Of a stretch of DNA of 64,000 nt, positions 8,147 through 17,265 are shown in pieces. Under the pieces are notes generated by a model, which saw nothing but the letters and a program-made list of their open reading frames with translations, did no database searches and was not told the origin of the DNA. This stretch comes from JBMYRH01 sp049602155 (lineage in GTDB: Bacteria; Myxococcota_A; UBA9042; PHBI01; JBMYRH01): NCBI GenBank assembly GCA_049602155.1, contig JBMYRH010000025.1:14223-78222 (forward strand), given 5' to 3'. The number at the start of each line of letters is the position of its first letter. The stretch's first letter is position 1. A program made the position numbers and the translations under genes.

Positions 8147-8728
8147 ATGTTTATCCGCACGTCATTCGCCAACGTTGTTCCTGCCATCATCACCGTCTCC
8201 GCCTTGGCCATCGTCGCAATGGGCTGCGATGGTGCTTCCGTCTCGACCTCCACCAGCACGACGCAGCCCCTCACGGCGGAGCTCAACACGAACGCGTCAG
8301 CGCAGTCATTTGAGCTCACTGTGAGCGTCTCGGAGCCCTCCAATGCAGGCGTAGCGGAGTTCGAGCATCGCGAGCATTACGATGGGACGCCTGACGTGGA
8401 AGCTGGTCTTGAGTTCAGCCCGAACTACCTCGGTGTCACCGAGGTCACGGACGTCCGCCAGGCCTTCGCCGCGACCGTGGACGCCATGACCAACAATCAA
8501 TACGTCGCCGAGAAAGAGGTCCATGATGCGGTCACTCAGCCGTTCTTCACGAGCCTGCCGCTCACGAAGTGCGAGGGCGTCTTCCCCTGCGAATTGACCA
8601 TCCGGATAGACATCGAGCGCTTCGACTTTTCGGTCTCGGCGCCCCTCCTCATCCACGGCCACGCTTGGGTCGACAGCGACTACTACGATGTGGAGATCCT
8701 CGACGTCGCCTCCTTCCCCACGTTTTAA
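8147..8728 (+). CDS. Small lipoprotein of unknown function
   Basis: This 193-residue protein starts at MFIRTSFANVVPAIITVSALAIVAMGC, chosen because GGAG lies six bases upstream; ATGs earlier in the frame lack this. The signal peptide ends in a lipobox-like VAMGC, so the mature protein probably begins with a lipidated Cys at residue 27. A Ser/Thr-rich linker follows, then a domain of alternating strands with two Cys residues (KCEGVFPC) that may form a disulfide, ending in a YYDVEILDVASF strand. No family is recognised. The next gene follows on the same strand about 100 bases later. Confidence 0.75.
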   Translation: MFIRTSFANVVPAIITVSALAIVAMGCDGASVSTSTSTTQPLTAELNTNASAQSFELTVSVSEPSNAGVAEFEHREHYDGTPDVEAGLEFSPNYLGVTEVTDVRQAFAATVDAMTNNQYVAEKEVHDAVTQPFFTSLPLTKCEGVFPCELTIRIDIERFDFSVSAPLLIHGHAWVDSDYYDVEILDVASFPTF

Positions 8729-8831
8729 GCCCGCGTCGCTCGACGACCTGCAACCCGGCGGCACCTGTGTCGTTGGGTTTTTGTGTTCCGTTTGCTTGCG
8801 GCGAAGGTGCGCTTGGTGGCAAGGGTGCTGT

Positions 8832-10451
8832 GTGTGTACTGCCCGTCGTGTTCTCGCTCTCACCGCGTTCACCTTTGTATGGATGGGGTGCAGTAGCGCG
8901 CCCAGTCCACAGGGCGAAGCCAGTGCGCTACCCGCGGACGTGGTGCTCCGCGCTCTGGACACCGACACGGGGTCCGCGAACCCGGATGACGTCACGGAGG
9001 CCGCTGAGCCCGACGTGGGAGGCGCATCGTGGGATGTGGAGGTCCCTGTGCGGGCGGACAGCGCGGATACTGCTGCCAGCCCGCCCACCCTCGAGGTGTG
9101 GCTAGAGCCCAACGTGACCAACCCGCTCGCGGTGTGGGTGCACGTGAGCCTTGGAGCCCCGGCTGTGGTCCGAGTCACGGCGTGGCGCGGTGAGGCTGTG
9201 GACTGGCAGGTGGACACCGCCGAAGCCAGCGACACGCATCGCGTGGCGGTGCTCGGGCTTCGCCCTGGAGCGAGCTATGACGTCGTGGTGGACACCATGA
9301 CCGAGGCTCCGGCTTCTTTGGCCTTGTCACACGAAGCGGGGACGCTGGCATCGACCCTCCCGCCGATCACGACCTCGGTGATTCAGCCAGAGAGCGTGGC
9401 CCCTGGGGTGACGGCGTTCGGTCTGCAAGGTCGTGAGGAGCCGATCGATCCGACATGGCCGCTCTATCTCGCGGTGAACCAAGCAGGGATCCCGGTCTGG
9501 AGTTATCAGGACGATGCGGTGGATCATGAGGGCGTGGCGCGGGACATCCGCCCGACAGCCGACGGGAACTTCGCGCTCCTTCTTCGCAGTGGGGTGAGGA
9601 TCATCACCCCGGCTGGAGAGACGGTGCATGAGTGGCTGGAAGGTGCTGCGCTTGGAGACGGATATCACCACGACGCCTTGGTGCTCCCGAGCGGCAATTT
9701 GCTGGCCTTGGGGCGAGAGGTACAGAGCTTAAACATCCCGTCGCTCGATGGTGTGTTCGACATCCGGGGGGACACCGTTCGGGAGCTCGACCCATCCGGG
9801 GTCGAGCTTTGGAGCTGGAGCGCGTTCGGGCATCTGGATCCGAACGTCTTGCCAGGCCCCTTGGCGCAGAGCCTCAACCAGCAGGGGAACTACATCGACT
9901 GGACGCATGGCAACGGCTTGGCGCTGGATGAAGAGTCGGACAGTGTCTGGGTGTCGCTGAGGCACCAGAATCAAGTGGTTCAAATCGACAGGGCGACCGG
10001 GGCGGTGCTCGGCCGCTTCGGTCCCGGTGGAGACTACGCCCTGACTGAGGGGAGCTGGTTTTACTCACAGCACTCCCCGGAGCTCGACAGCGCCGGCGGC
10101 ATGCTGCTCTACGATAACGGCAACGAGCGCGCTGACGGCGTGGGGGGCGAGATCCTCCCTAAACCTCAGCGTTACAGTCGGGCGGTGCACTACAGCTTGG
10201 CCCCGGATAGCCTCACTGCGGAGGAGACCTGGTCCTATCAAGTGCCTGAGTTCACTGCCTTCCTAGGTGGCGTAGCGCGGTTAGCCAATGGCAACGTTTT
10301 GGTCTGCGCGGGTGGCCTTCGGGGGGCGTCAAGCAGTGGCTTGGCGCGAATTCACGAGGTCACGGGTGAGGCCTCGGCGACATTGGTGTGGTCCTTGGAG
10401 GTCGAGGGCCTTGTATACCGGGCGCGCCGGCTGACTGGGCTCTCTCAGTAG
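8832..10451 (+). CDS. Arylsulfotransferase (AssT)-like exported protein
   Basis: About 539 residues from a GTG at 8832 with AAGGG six bases upstream. The N-terminus (VCTARRVLALTAFTFVWMGCSS) is an export signal ending in a possible lipidated Cys, followed by an acidic linker and an Ig-like segment near residues 85-165. The remainder matches the beta-propeller arylsulfotransferases, which move sulfate between phenols in the periplasm without a nucleotide donor. Family catalytic positions are visible: YHHDALVLPSGN (His about 278), WTHGNGLALDE (His-x-Asn about 358), SLRHQN (Arg) and FYSQHSPELD (His about 413, the sulfate acceptor in the E. coli enzyme). No DsbL/DsbI partner genes are adjacent. 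The family call is firm; enzyme activity is likely but inferred. Confidence 0.8.
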   Translation: MCTARRVLALTAFTFVWMGCSSAPSPQGEASALPADVVLRALDTDTGSANPDDVTEAAEPDVGGASWDVEVPVRADSADTAASPPTLEVWLEPNVTNPLAVWVHVSLGAPAVVRVTAWRGEAVDWQVDTAEASDTHRVAVLGLRPGASYDVVVDTMTEAPASLALSHEAGTLASTLPPITTSVIQPESVAPGVTAFGLQGREEPIDPTWPLYLAVNQAGIPVWSYQDDAVDHEGVARDIRPTADGNFALLLRSGVRIITPAGETVHEWLEGAALGDGYHHDALVLPSGNLLALGREVQSLNIPSLDGVFDIRGDTVRELDPSGVELWSWSAFGHLDPNVLPGPLAQSLNQQGNYIDWTHGNGLALDEESDSVWVSLRHQNQVVQIDRATGAVLGRFGPGGDYALTEGSWFYSQHSPELDSAGGMLLYDNGNERADGVGGEILPKPQRYSRAVHYSLAPDSLTAEETWSYQVPEFTAFLGGVARLANGNVLVCAGGLRGASSSGLARIHEVTGEASATLVWSLEVEGLVYRARRLTGLSQ

Positions 10452-10560
10452 CGTGTGGACCTCACGGGCATGCTGGGGTCCCCACGGGTGGGCTGAGCCG
10501 TAGGCACGTGACGCGATGTTTGCCATCATCGCGCTGTCCGGGAGTAGGAGGCATCCAGAG

Positions 10561-11712
10561 ATGAGCGCGGTCCGAGATGTTGAAGTCGCTGTATTGGGGG
10601 TGGGCGCAGTCGGGAGCGCGGCGCTCTATCACCTGGGCAAGCGTGGCGTGCGCGCGCTCGGCTTGGACCGGTTTCCGCCCGGACATGATCGGGGCAGTTC
10701 GCACGGTGACACACGCGTGATCCGTAAAGCGTACTTCGAGGATCCAGCCTATGTGCCGCTCCTTCATCGTGCGTATGACGGCTGGGAGAAGCTCGAGGAC
10801 GAGAGCGGCGAGGGCCTCTTTCTGAGGACTGGCCTGATTGAGATCGGGCCACCGGATGGGTACGTCGTACCCGGTGTGCTGCGAGCAGCTGAGGCGCACG
10901 ACTTGGAGGTCGAGGCGCTCTCAAAAGCTGCCCTGGAGGCGCGCTTTGATGGCTTTGTGGTGCCGGACGGTATGACCGGTGTCTACGAAGCCGACGGCGG
11001 CATCCTTCAGGTTGAAGCCTGCGTCGCCGCGCATGCGCGCTTGGCGGAGGCAGCTGGCGCCACGCTCGCGATCGGAGAGACCATCCTCAGCGTCGTCGCT
11101 GATGGCGATGGCGCTCGAATCGTGACAGACGCCGGGGTCGTGCGAGCTGACGCGGTGATCCTGACCGCAGGCGCCTGGGCGGGCGATCTGCTCGCGGGGC
11201 TTGACCTCCCTCTGCAGGTCAAGCGCAAGGTCCTCTTGTGGTACCCCTTGCTGTCGCCCCCGGCACCCCAGTACGCCCTCGAAGGCGGCGGCGTCGTCTT
11301 CCTCTATGAGTTCCCCGACTCGGTCTATTATGGCTTCCCCTCGCTGGACGGTCAGACCTTGAAGGTCGCCTGTCATGATGACGGCCTCTACATCGACGAG
11401 CCCCTCGCGCTCGACCGCGCGCTCCACCCCTTTGACCATGAGACCGTGGACGCCTTCCTAGCGGGCCATATGCCCGGCGTTCAGCCCCATACGCCTTGCC
11501 GTCATGCGGTGTGCATGTACACGGTCACTCCTGACCTACACATGATCGTTGACCGGCTCCCTGCACTGAAGAACGGATGGTTCGCAGCAGGGCTAAGCGG
11601 GCATGGCTTCAAGTACTCAAATGCCCTCGGTGAGGCGCTCGTGGAGCGGGTCTTGTGCGAGCCCTCTATCCTCGACCTGAGCCCCTTTCGAGCGGACCGC
11701 TTTAGAAGCTGA
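10561..11712 (+). CDS. Monomeric sarcosine oxidase / N-methyl amino acid oxidase family
   Basis: This 383-residue FAD enzyme starts at the ATG preceded by AGGAGG. The Rossmann dinucleotide motif is VLGVGAVGSAALYHLG near residues 11-26, followed by the DRFPPGHDRGSSHGDTRVIR segment typical of MSOX and MTOX. Cys318 in CMYTVTPD corresponds to the Cys that carries covalent FAD in Bacillus sarcosine oxidase, and NGWFAAGLSGHGFK is the conserved C-terminal FAD loop. The family demethylates secondary amino acids such as sarcosine or N-methyltryptophan, giving formaldehyde and H2O2; pipecolate oxidases also belong here. The substrate is open. The gene converges with the FG-GAP gene, overlapping it by 11 bases. 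Confidence 0.9.
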   Translation: MSAVRDVEVAVLGVGAVGSAALYHLGKRGVRALGLDRFPPGHDRGSSHGDTRVIRKAYFEDPAYVPLLHRAYDGWEKLEDESGEGLFLRTGLIEIGPPDGYVVPGVLRAAEAHDLEVEALSKAALEARFDGFVVPDGMTGVYEADGGILQVEACVAAHARLAEAAGATLAIGETILSVVADGDGARIVTDAGVVRADAVILTAGAWAGDLLAGLDLPLQVKRKVLLWYPLLSPPAPQYALEGGGVVFLYEFPDSVYYGFPSLDGQTLKVACHDDGLYIDEPLALDRALHPFDHETVDAFLAGHMPGVQPHTPCRHAVCMYTVTPDLHMIVDRLPALKNGWFAAGLSGHGFKYSNALGEALVERVLCEPSILDLSPFRADRFRS

Positions 11713-13831
11713 GGTCACCAGGGTAGGTCAGCGTGAGGTAGGTCTCTTCGGGGAACGTCTCTGGAGAGAAGGACGCCGAGGTGCCGTCGGGCCAGGTCAC
11801 TTGCATGCTGTATGCGCAGTCCGAGTCGCCGAGGCCAAAGTGGAGGACGCGGGTGTCGAGGGAGTTGTGCATCCCGCGACTCGAGCGCACCTCACGGGTC
11901 ACGCGTCGTCCGTCCGCCTCAAAGACCAGCTGAATGCGTGCGCCTATAGCGTCTCTGTTCACGGCGACGCCGTCACCGACGAGCCGCACAGCGAGCCAGC
12001 GGTTCTGATGGCCAAGATCGTTTCGGAAGAGGAAGTTCGGGCGACCACCGCCTGTGTCTCGGCCGCCGACCAGTAAGTCGACGTCGCCATCGTGGTCAAT
12101 GTCTGCCCATGCGTGGTTTTGGGCGTTCTTCATGTTGAGCAACAGCTTGCAGAAGCCACCGCTGTGGCACATCTCATCCGGGGTAGGGCAGTCGGCGTTC
12201 GAGCTGCACGCTGTGCGGCAGCGGTCCTTGAGGCAGCTCTCCGAGGCCTCCGGGCAGTCCGCCTCGCTGGTGCACTCGGTCAACGACGCGTCGATGACCC
12301 CTTCCAGATCGTTGATGCCGCTCACAGGCCCGAGGCTCGCGAAGCTCCCATCTGGCTGCTGGTGCATGAGGCCAAACCACGCCTTTTGGTCCAACCCTTC
12401 GTAGCTCTTCTCGTATTTCTTGTCGCGGCTGATTGACAGATCGAGGCGCCCATCGTTGTCGAAGTCCGCTAAGCCACCGTCGACATCGCCCTCGTTAAAC
12501 GGGAGCCCGCGCGTGATGGACTCGTTCACAAACGCGAAGCTGCCCTCGGGGCCTTGATTAATAAGGACCTGAGTCGGATCGGACCACTTCCGGGTGTAGT
12601 CCGATGCGACGGGGTGCGAGATCGTGGTGATGAAGATGTCCATCCAGCCGTCGTTGTTGATGTCGCCACAGTCGAGCCCGAACCCGTTGGAGCCGACATA
12701 GCTGCCCGGGCCCTTGTTAGGCTCCGGCGTGTCCGCGAGATCGAGCCAAAAGTTGCCCCCCGGGAGGCTCGCGAAGCCTCGAGCAACGGCGACGTTCGAG
12801 AAGGTGCTGTCGCCATTGTTCTCCCAAAGGATGTTCGCGCCGAGCTCGTGGCTGACGCCGTAGGTGCTCACGAAGATGTCGAGGTCACCATCCGCGTCGT
12901 AGTCGCACGCGACGCTGCCGTTTGTCGGGTGACCAGGGCCATTAACGAGGGCCTGGGTCCCAACCGTGAAGGTGCCATCGCCATTGCCCCAGTAGAGCTG
13001 ATCCGGGGCCGCGAAGCTGGTGTGACCGTAGCCCAAGAAGAGATCAAGGTTGGCGTCGCCATTAAAGTCGGCGAAGACGGCGTTGGCAGCGATCGTCCAC
13101 GAACTCTCCAGGCCGGTGGTGCCGATGAGAGAGAAGTGTCCGCTACCGTCGTTGAGCAGCAGCTGGTTCTGCGAGCCCGGGAGCTGAGCGTCATGACCAG
13201 CGAAGCAGTCTTGGTCGCCATCGTTGTCGACATCCCCGAAGGCGAAGAAGCCGGCTTGGATGTCCCGCAGGCCTGATGCGTCGCTGAAGTCCTCAAAGGT
13301 GCCGTCGCCTAGGTTGCGGAAGATGATGTGCTCAAAGGGGATGCCGGCCTGAGGGTTAGGGAAGAGGCTGTGGGTGACGATGTCATCAAAGCCGTCGCCA
13401 TCGAGGTCGACAAAGCCAAGGCGGCTGTGGTCGTTGATCGGGATCGACACGGTGGGGTTAGGCTCCCAAGTGCCCTCCTGGATCCCTGACGCCACACTCA
13501 CGTCGACGAAGAACCCCTCGGTAGGCGCGATCGACGGTCGCGTCACGCAGCCGGTGGCTCCGGGGCGCGGCTCGTCATCCGTGTCCGCTGATGGCGGGGT
13601 GTCTGCCGGGCCCTCGGTGTCTTCTTGCGCTGCGTCGGGGGTGTTCGCTGGGACCACGTCCCCCTCGACAGAGGCCGTGTCTGCGGCGCCGGTGCCCGCG
13701 CCCGCGGCATCCGTCGCGGCCGACGGCTGAGCATCTTCGGTGGGCTGGCCCTCGTCAGGGGTGGTCTCTACACCGCACGCAACCAGGAGCGTAATGCATG
13801 CGCTGAACAATCCGACTTGTAAGACTCTCAC
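11702..13831 (-). CDS. FG-GAP repeat and ASPIC/UnbV domain lipoprotein
   Basis: About 709 residues from a GTG at 13831 with GGGAGGG upstream. The signal peptide (VRVLQVGLFSACITLLVAC) ends in a lipobox with Cys near residue 19, followed by a long Ala/Asp/Glu/Thr/Pro linker. The body has at least seven calcium-binding FG-GAP type motifs (DLDGDGFDD, DVDNDGDQD, DYDADGDLD, DINNDGWMD, DFDNDGRLD, DIDHDGDVD and a variant DFNGDANLD), so it is probably a seven-bladed propeller. A Cys-rich insert (CTSEADCPEASESCLKDRC and on) interrupts it near residues 535-580. The last 90 residues (NRWLAVRLVGDGVAVNRDAIGARI onward) are an ASPIC/UnbV domain. It is likely a surface adhesion or binding protein; its ligand is unknown. 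Confidence 0.85.
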   Translation of the reverse strand: MRVLQVGLFSACITLLVACGVETTPDEGQPTEDAQPSAATDAAGAGTGAADTASVEGDVVPANTPDAAQEDTEGPADTPPSADTDDEPRPGATGCVTRPSIAPTEGFFVDVSVASGIQEGTWEPNPTVSIPINDHSRLGFVDLDGDGFDDIVTHSLFPNPQAGIPFEHIIFRNLGDGTFEDFSDASGLRDIQAGFFAFGDVDNDGDQDCFAGHDAQLPGSQNQLLLNDGSGHFSLIGTTGLESSWTIAANAVFADFNGDANLDLFLGYGHTSFAAPDQLYWGNGDGTFTVGTQALVNGPGHPTNGSVACDYDADGDLDIFVSTYGVSHELGANILWENNGDSTFSNVAVARGFASLPGGNFWLDLADTPEPNKGPGSYVGSNGFGLDCGDINNDGWMDIFITTISHPVASDYTRKWSDPTQVLINQGPEGSFAFVNESITRGLPFNEGDVDGGLADFDNDGRLDLSISRDKKYEKSYEGLDQKAWFGLMHQQPDGSFASLGPVSGINDLEGVIDASLTECTSEADCPEASESCLKDRCRTACSSNADCPTPDEMCHSGGFCKLLLNMKNAQNHAWADIDHDGDVDLLVGGRDTGGGRPNFLFRNDLGHQNRWLAVRLVGDGVAVNRDAIGARIQLVFEADGRRVTREVRSSRGMHNSLDTRVLHFGLGDSDCAYSMQVTWPDGTSASFSPETFPEETYLTLTYPGDLSF

Positions 13832-13942
13832 AGGAACCCTCCCTCGTTGACGAGAGGGCACTCTACACGACCGCAGGCCTCCCACGCTCGGCAGAAGCAA
13901 ATCAATTCGGTCTCAGGCATACTGACGTCCTGAGGAGGAGAT

Positions 13943-16000
13943 ATGAGGAACACGGCATTATGGATGAGTATCGTGCTGTCGGTCTGTCTTGTGCAGGTCG
14001 CATGCAGCGAGTCTGAAGGCTCTGGTGGCGCACCTGACGAGGTCGGGTTTGGGACCAATGGGGCCGTGGAGCCAGGCGACCCTGACGGTTCGGACCAGCC
14101 ACGATTTCAGTCCGTAGACGCTGGAGAGGCAGGCGGGGAGGGCACGGCGGAGAGCGATGCGACCCCCACGTCCGCCCCGGACGGCGGGAGCACCTCGACC
14201 CCAGACGGCGGGAGCACCCCGACCCCAGACGGTGGGAGCACCCCGACCCCAGACGGTGGGAGCACCTCAGCCCCAGACGGTGGGAGTACGCCCGAGCCGG
14301 GGGATGTTGAGGGGCCACCGTGCGCTACGGACGCGGATTGCCCTGCTGACCAGCAGTGTCTCCCTCAGCAAGTCTGCGCGGCTTGCTACCCCGGCACCTA
14401 CACGTGTGAGGGCGACGTCTCGATGGTCTGCGACTTGGTGGGCTCTCAATGGCTCGTCAATGAGGACTGCCAGGCGCTCAGCCAGACGTGCAATGTGAAC
14501 CTCGGGGTGTGCGAGTCCCCCTGCGGCGCGCTCGGCAAGATGGCCGGGACCAATGCGGGCTGTGAATTCTGGGCAGTTGACCTTCATAACGGCGTCGAGG
14601 CCCAGCAGTGTGTGTACCTAGACGCCCAGAATGCGCCCTTCGCTGTCATCGTCTCGAACACCTCGAAGACGGTGACTGCGCAGGTGACCCTGACCCTGCC
14701 GAACGGGCAAGGCTACCCAGCCAATGTGCTGCCACAGACCCTCGCGACCTTCCCCATCCCCGAGACATGGTCCCTGGAGGGCACCGGGCGCACTCAAAGC
14801 GCGTTTCATATCGTGAGCACCTCGCCCATTGTGGCGTATCAATTCAACCCCCTCGATAACGTCGATGTCTTCTCAAACGATGCGTCACTTTTGCTCCCAG
14901 TGGACGCCATGGGATCGGACTACTACGTGCTCACGCGTCGTCATGACCCGATCGGGACCTTCAGCACCTTCCCGTCCTACTTCAGCCTCGTCGGAGTGAG
15001 TGAGCAGCCGGTGGAGATCACCATGAACGTCGCGGGTCAGACGGCAGCAGGCGGGGAGTTCCCGGCCCTCAGCCCAGGGACACCTCATTCCTTCACTTTG
15101 GCGAAGGGTGACGTGGTCAATATTGAGTCGAGCAGCGGTGACTTGACGGGCAGCCGTGTGACCGGGACAGGCCCCTTTGCCCTCTTCGCTGGGCATGTCG
15201 CGTCGCGGACGCACCCAGAGCCGTCTGGTTGCTGTGCAGACCACCTTGAGCAGCAGTTGCCACCGATTGATCGCTGGGGCACGCAGTTCGCGGTCGGCCG
15301 CAGCGTGAAGCGACGCTTCGAGTCAGACCACTTTCGTGTGCTCGCGTCAGAGTCCGGCACGGTCGTCACGGTAGATGGCGGAGCGTCGCCCCCTGGCTTC
15401 CTTCTTGAGCAGGGGCAGTTCGGCGACTTTGTGGTCGATGGGCATGTGCAGATCACGTCCAACAAGCCCATCTTGGTGGCCCAGTTCCTGGCCTCAAGTG
15501 GTGAGGCGGGCGCCGTAGAGATGCCCTGCGGGACGGCCAATGATTGCGGAGACGGCTACGAGTGCTCCTTTAGCTGCAAGCCTTTGGCATGCACGAGCGA
15601 CGCGCAGTGTGGCTCGGGGCATACGTGCAAAGCAGGGGGGATCTTCCCGTGCGAGTCTGAGTGCAAAGCGGTGGGAGACCCCGCGATGATCCTCAGCGTG
15701 CCGACCAACCAATGGCAGGAGGAATTCGTCTTCCTGACCCCCGACAAATACGTACAAGACTTCGTCAACGTCGTGGCGTCGAGCAGCGCCACCGTGACGC
15801 TCGATGGGGCCCCCGTCCCTTGGGCGTCGTTCGAGCCGATCCCCAACAGCACCTATGGCGTCTTTCGCACGCAGGTGGGGGACGGCGTCCACACCGTGAC
15901 GTCGACAGAGCCGGCGGCGGTGACGGTCTATGGCTACGATGCGTCGGTTAGCTATGGTTATCCGGCCGCAATGGGGCTAAAGCATGCGGTCACGCCGTAA
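13943..16000 (+). CDS. IgGFc-binding-like lipoprotein with tandem-repeat linker
   Basis: This 685-residue protein has AGGAGGAG seven bases before the ATG. The signal peptide (MRNTALWMSIVLSVCLVQVAC) ends in a lipobox with Cys at 21. A low-complexity linker follows with five tandem octapeptides of the type GGSTPTPD. Then comes a Cys-rich part (CATDADCPADQQC and CACYPGTYTCEG) and, from about residue 200, a domain resembling the IgGFc-binding N-terminal region (FWAVDLHN, FHIVSTSPIVAYQFNPL, then SDYYVLTRR). A second Cys-rich insert lies at 530-575. Proteins of this type are surface-exposed in myxobacteria; binding of IgG is not implied. It heads a four-gene operon, with the next gene 32 bases downstream. 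Confidence 0.8.
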   Translation: MRNTALWMSIVLSVCLVQVACSESEGSGGAPDEVGFGTNGAVEPGDPDGSDQPRFQSVDAGEAGGEGTAESDATPTSAPDGGSTSTPDGGSTPTPDGGSTPTPDGGSTSAPDGGSTPEPGDVEGPPCATDADCPADQQCLPQQVCAACYPGTYTCEGDVSMVCDLVGSQWLVNEDCQALSQTCNVNLGVCESPCGALGKMAGTNAGCEFWAVDLHNGVEAQQCVYLDAQNAPFAVIVSNTSKTVTAQVTLTLPNGQGYPANVLPQTLATFPIPETWSLEGTGRTQSAFHIVSTSPIVAYQFNPLDNVDVFSNDASLLLPVDAMGSDYYVLTRRHDPIGTFSTFPSYFSLVGVSEQPVEITMNVAGQTAAGGEFPALSPGTPHSFTLAKGDVVNIESSSGDLTGSRVTGTGPFALFAGHVASRTHPEPSGCCADHLEQQLPPIDRWGTQFAVGRSVKRRFESDHFRVLASESGTVVTVDGGASPPGFLLEQGQFGDFVVDGHVQITSNKPILVAQFLASSGEAGAVEMPCGTANDCGDGYECSFSCKPLACTSDAQCGSGHTCKAGGIFPCESECKAVGDPAMILSVPTNQWQEEFVFLTPDKYVQDFVNVVASSSATVTLDGAPVPWASFEPIPNSTYGVFRTQVGDGVHTVTSTEPAAVTVYGYDASVSYGYPAAMGLKHAVTP
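14183..14302 (+). repeat. Five 24-bp in-frame tandem repeats
   Basis: Units begin at 14183, 14207, 14231, 14255 and 14279, each encoding Gly-Gly-Ser-Thr-x-x-Pro-Asp with small changes at positions 5 and 6 (Ser/Pro, then Thr/Ala/Glu); the last unit ends in Pro-Gly. Units two to four are nearly identical at DNA level, which makes copy number prone to slippage. The repeat forms the flexible stalk between the lipid anchor and the folded domain of the IgGFc-binding-like protein. Confidence 0.9.
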
Positions 16001-16032
16001 GAGAGTGAACGATGGCAGCAATGGAGGTCAGC

Positions 16033-17253
16033 GTGAGTCGATGGATAGTCACCCTGCTCATAGGGTGTGTGGCGTGGGGCTGCGGAGGCCCTGAGCAGCA
16101 GAAGCGGGCCATCGAGCCCGAGATCGAGTCGACCATTCGAGTACCGGTTAAGGCGCGGAGCACGCTGTCCGAGCGTGTGACTGACGATCGCGCGGCGGTC
16201 AAGCCGACCCTGGCTCAGCCGCGCCCAGTCTCGGCTACGCCTGTCGTCGCGCATGCAGAGGCCGATGCACCGGCCCCACCGGTGACCCCTGATGGTCCAG
16301 AGGTCTACAGCTCGTGGCCGGATTATCAGCTGGAGCATCGGTACGACTGCGCGGGTCGACTGGACACCCTTGAGCCGCCCTTTGAGTTCAGCGTCGGCAA
16401 GGACGCCGGGCGCATCTTTGGTCATCGGATGGAGGTGACGCTCGGTCGCTCTGACACACCGAAGAGCATTCGAATCGGCGTGTTGAGCGGGCCCAAGGAC
16501 ACCTCGGAGGCGACGCAAGAGAACCTCGAGTTCTTCCTGGATTGGTTCGGGAAGCAGCGCGTCGATGTCGTCGTCGTGAACGGCGACGTCGGGTACACAC
16601 CCGAGGAGTTTGAGGAGACCATGACCCTGCTGGGCAAGTCTGGTTACATCACCGTGGTCAGCGCGGGTAACGCAGACATGAACGTACCGTTCAATCGGGC
16701 AGCGCGTGATGTCAGCGCGGTGTACCCAAACCTCGTCAACGGCAACCTCGTGCGCCTCGTCGATGTGGGCCCCGTCTCTTTGCTGGTCCTCCCGGGTTAT
16801 CACGACGCCATGTTTGTGAGCCCTGGTGACGGTTGCCAATACTACCGAGAGGATCTCGACGATCATGCGACCCTCGCCAAGCGCGGCAAAGGTAAGCCTG
16901 TGCTGGTCGCGCATGGTCCTCCCAGAGGGATGAACGAGGACGCGCTCGACTTCGCCTTCGACGCCGGGAACGTAGGAGACACGGCGCTGAACCGCTTCAT
17001 TGATGAGCAAGGCGTCCACCTTGGCATCTTTGGGCACATCTTGGAGGCCGGTGGCCGTGCGGTGAACCCCGCCACGGGGCGCGCCGCCAGGGCCGGCAAA
17101 TGGTCGAAGGAGCTTTGGATTAATGCTGGCTGTTCGACCAGCCTCGTGACGCAATTGCACGATGGCACCAAGCACGGCGGGATGGCCGCTGTGGTGGAGA
17201 CGGATGGGGTCCGTGCGCGCTACTGGCTCTCGCGCCGCGCAGCGAAGAATTAG
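16033..17253 (+). CDS. Calcineurin-like metallophosphatase lipoprotein with degenerate active site
   Basis: About 406 residues from a GTG at 16033 with GGAGG six bases upstream. A short export signal ends at WGCGG, a probable lipidation site, then a Pro-rich linker to about residue 90. The core follows the metallophosphatase order but with key losses. The first D-x-H motif is replaced by VLSGPKD, the second is present (VVNGDVGY), and the third reads SAGNADM where GNH(D/E) is expected. The fourth (VAHGPPRG) is present, and the fifth reads GHILEAGG instead of GHxH. With this many ligands changed, classic two-metal catalysis is doubtful. It is the second gene of the operon headed by the IgGFc-binding-like gene. 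Confidence 0.75.
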   Translation: MSRWIVTLLIGCVAWGCGGPEQQKRAIEPEIESTIRVPVKARSTLSERVTDDRAAVKPTLAQPRPVSATPVVAHAEADAPAPPVTPDGPEVYSSWPDYQLEHRYDCAGRLDTLEPPFEFSVGKDAGRIFGHRMEVTLGRSDTPKSIRIGVLSGPKDTSEATQENLEFFLDWFGKQRVDVVVVNGDVGYTPEEFEETMTLLGKSGYITVVSAGNADMNVPFNRAARDVSAVYPNLVNGNLVRLVDVGPVSLLVLPGYHDAMFVSPGDGCQYYREDLDDHATLAKRGKGKPVLVAHGPPRGMNEDALDFAFDAGNVGDTALNRFIDEQGVHLGIFGHILEAGGRAVNPATGRAARAGKWSKELWINAGCSTSLVTQLHDGTKHGGMAAVVETDGVRARYWLSRRAAKN

Positions 17254-17265
17254 GGGGAGGTGACT

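Noticed and set aside
14183..14302. CRISPR-like array
   Set aside because: Repeats are contiguous, 24 bases long, in frame and without spacers; they encode a protein linker.
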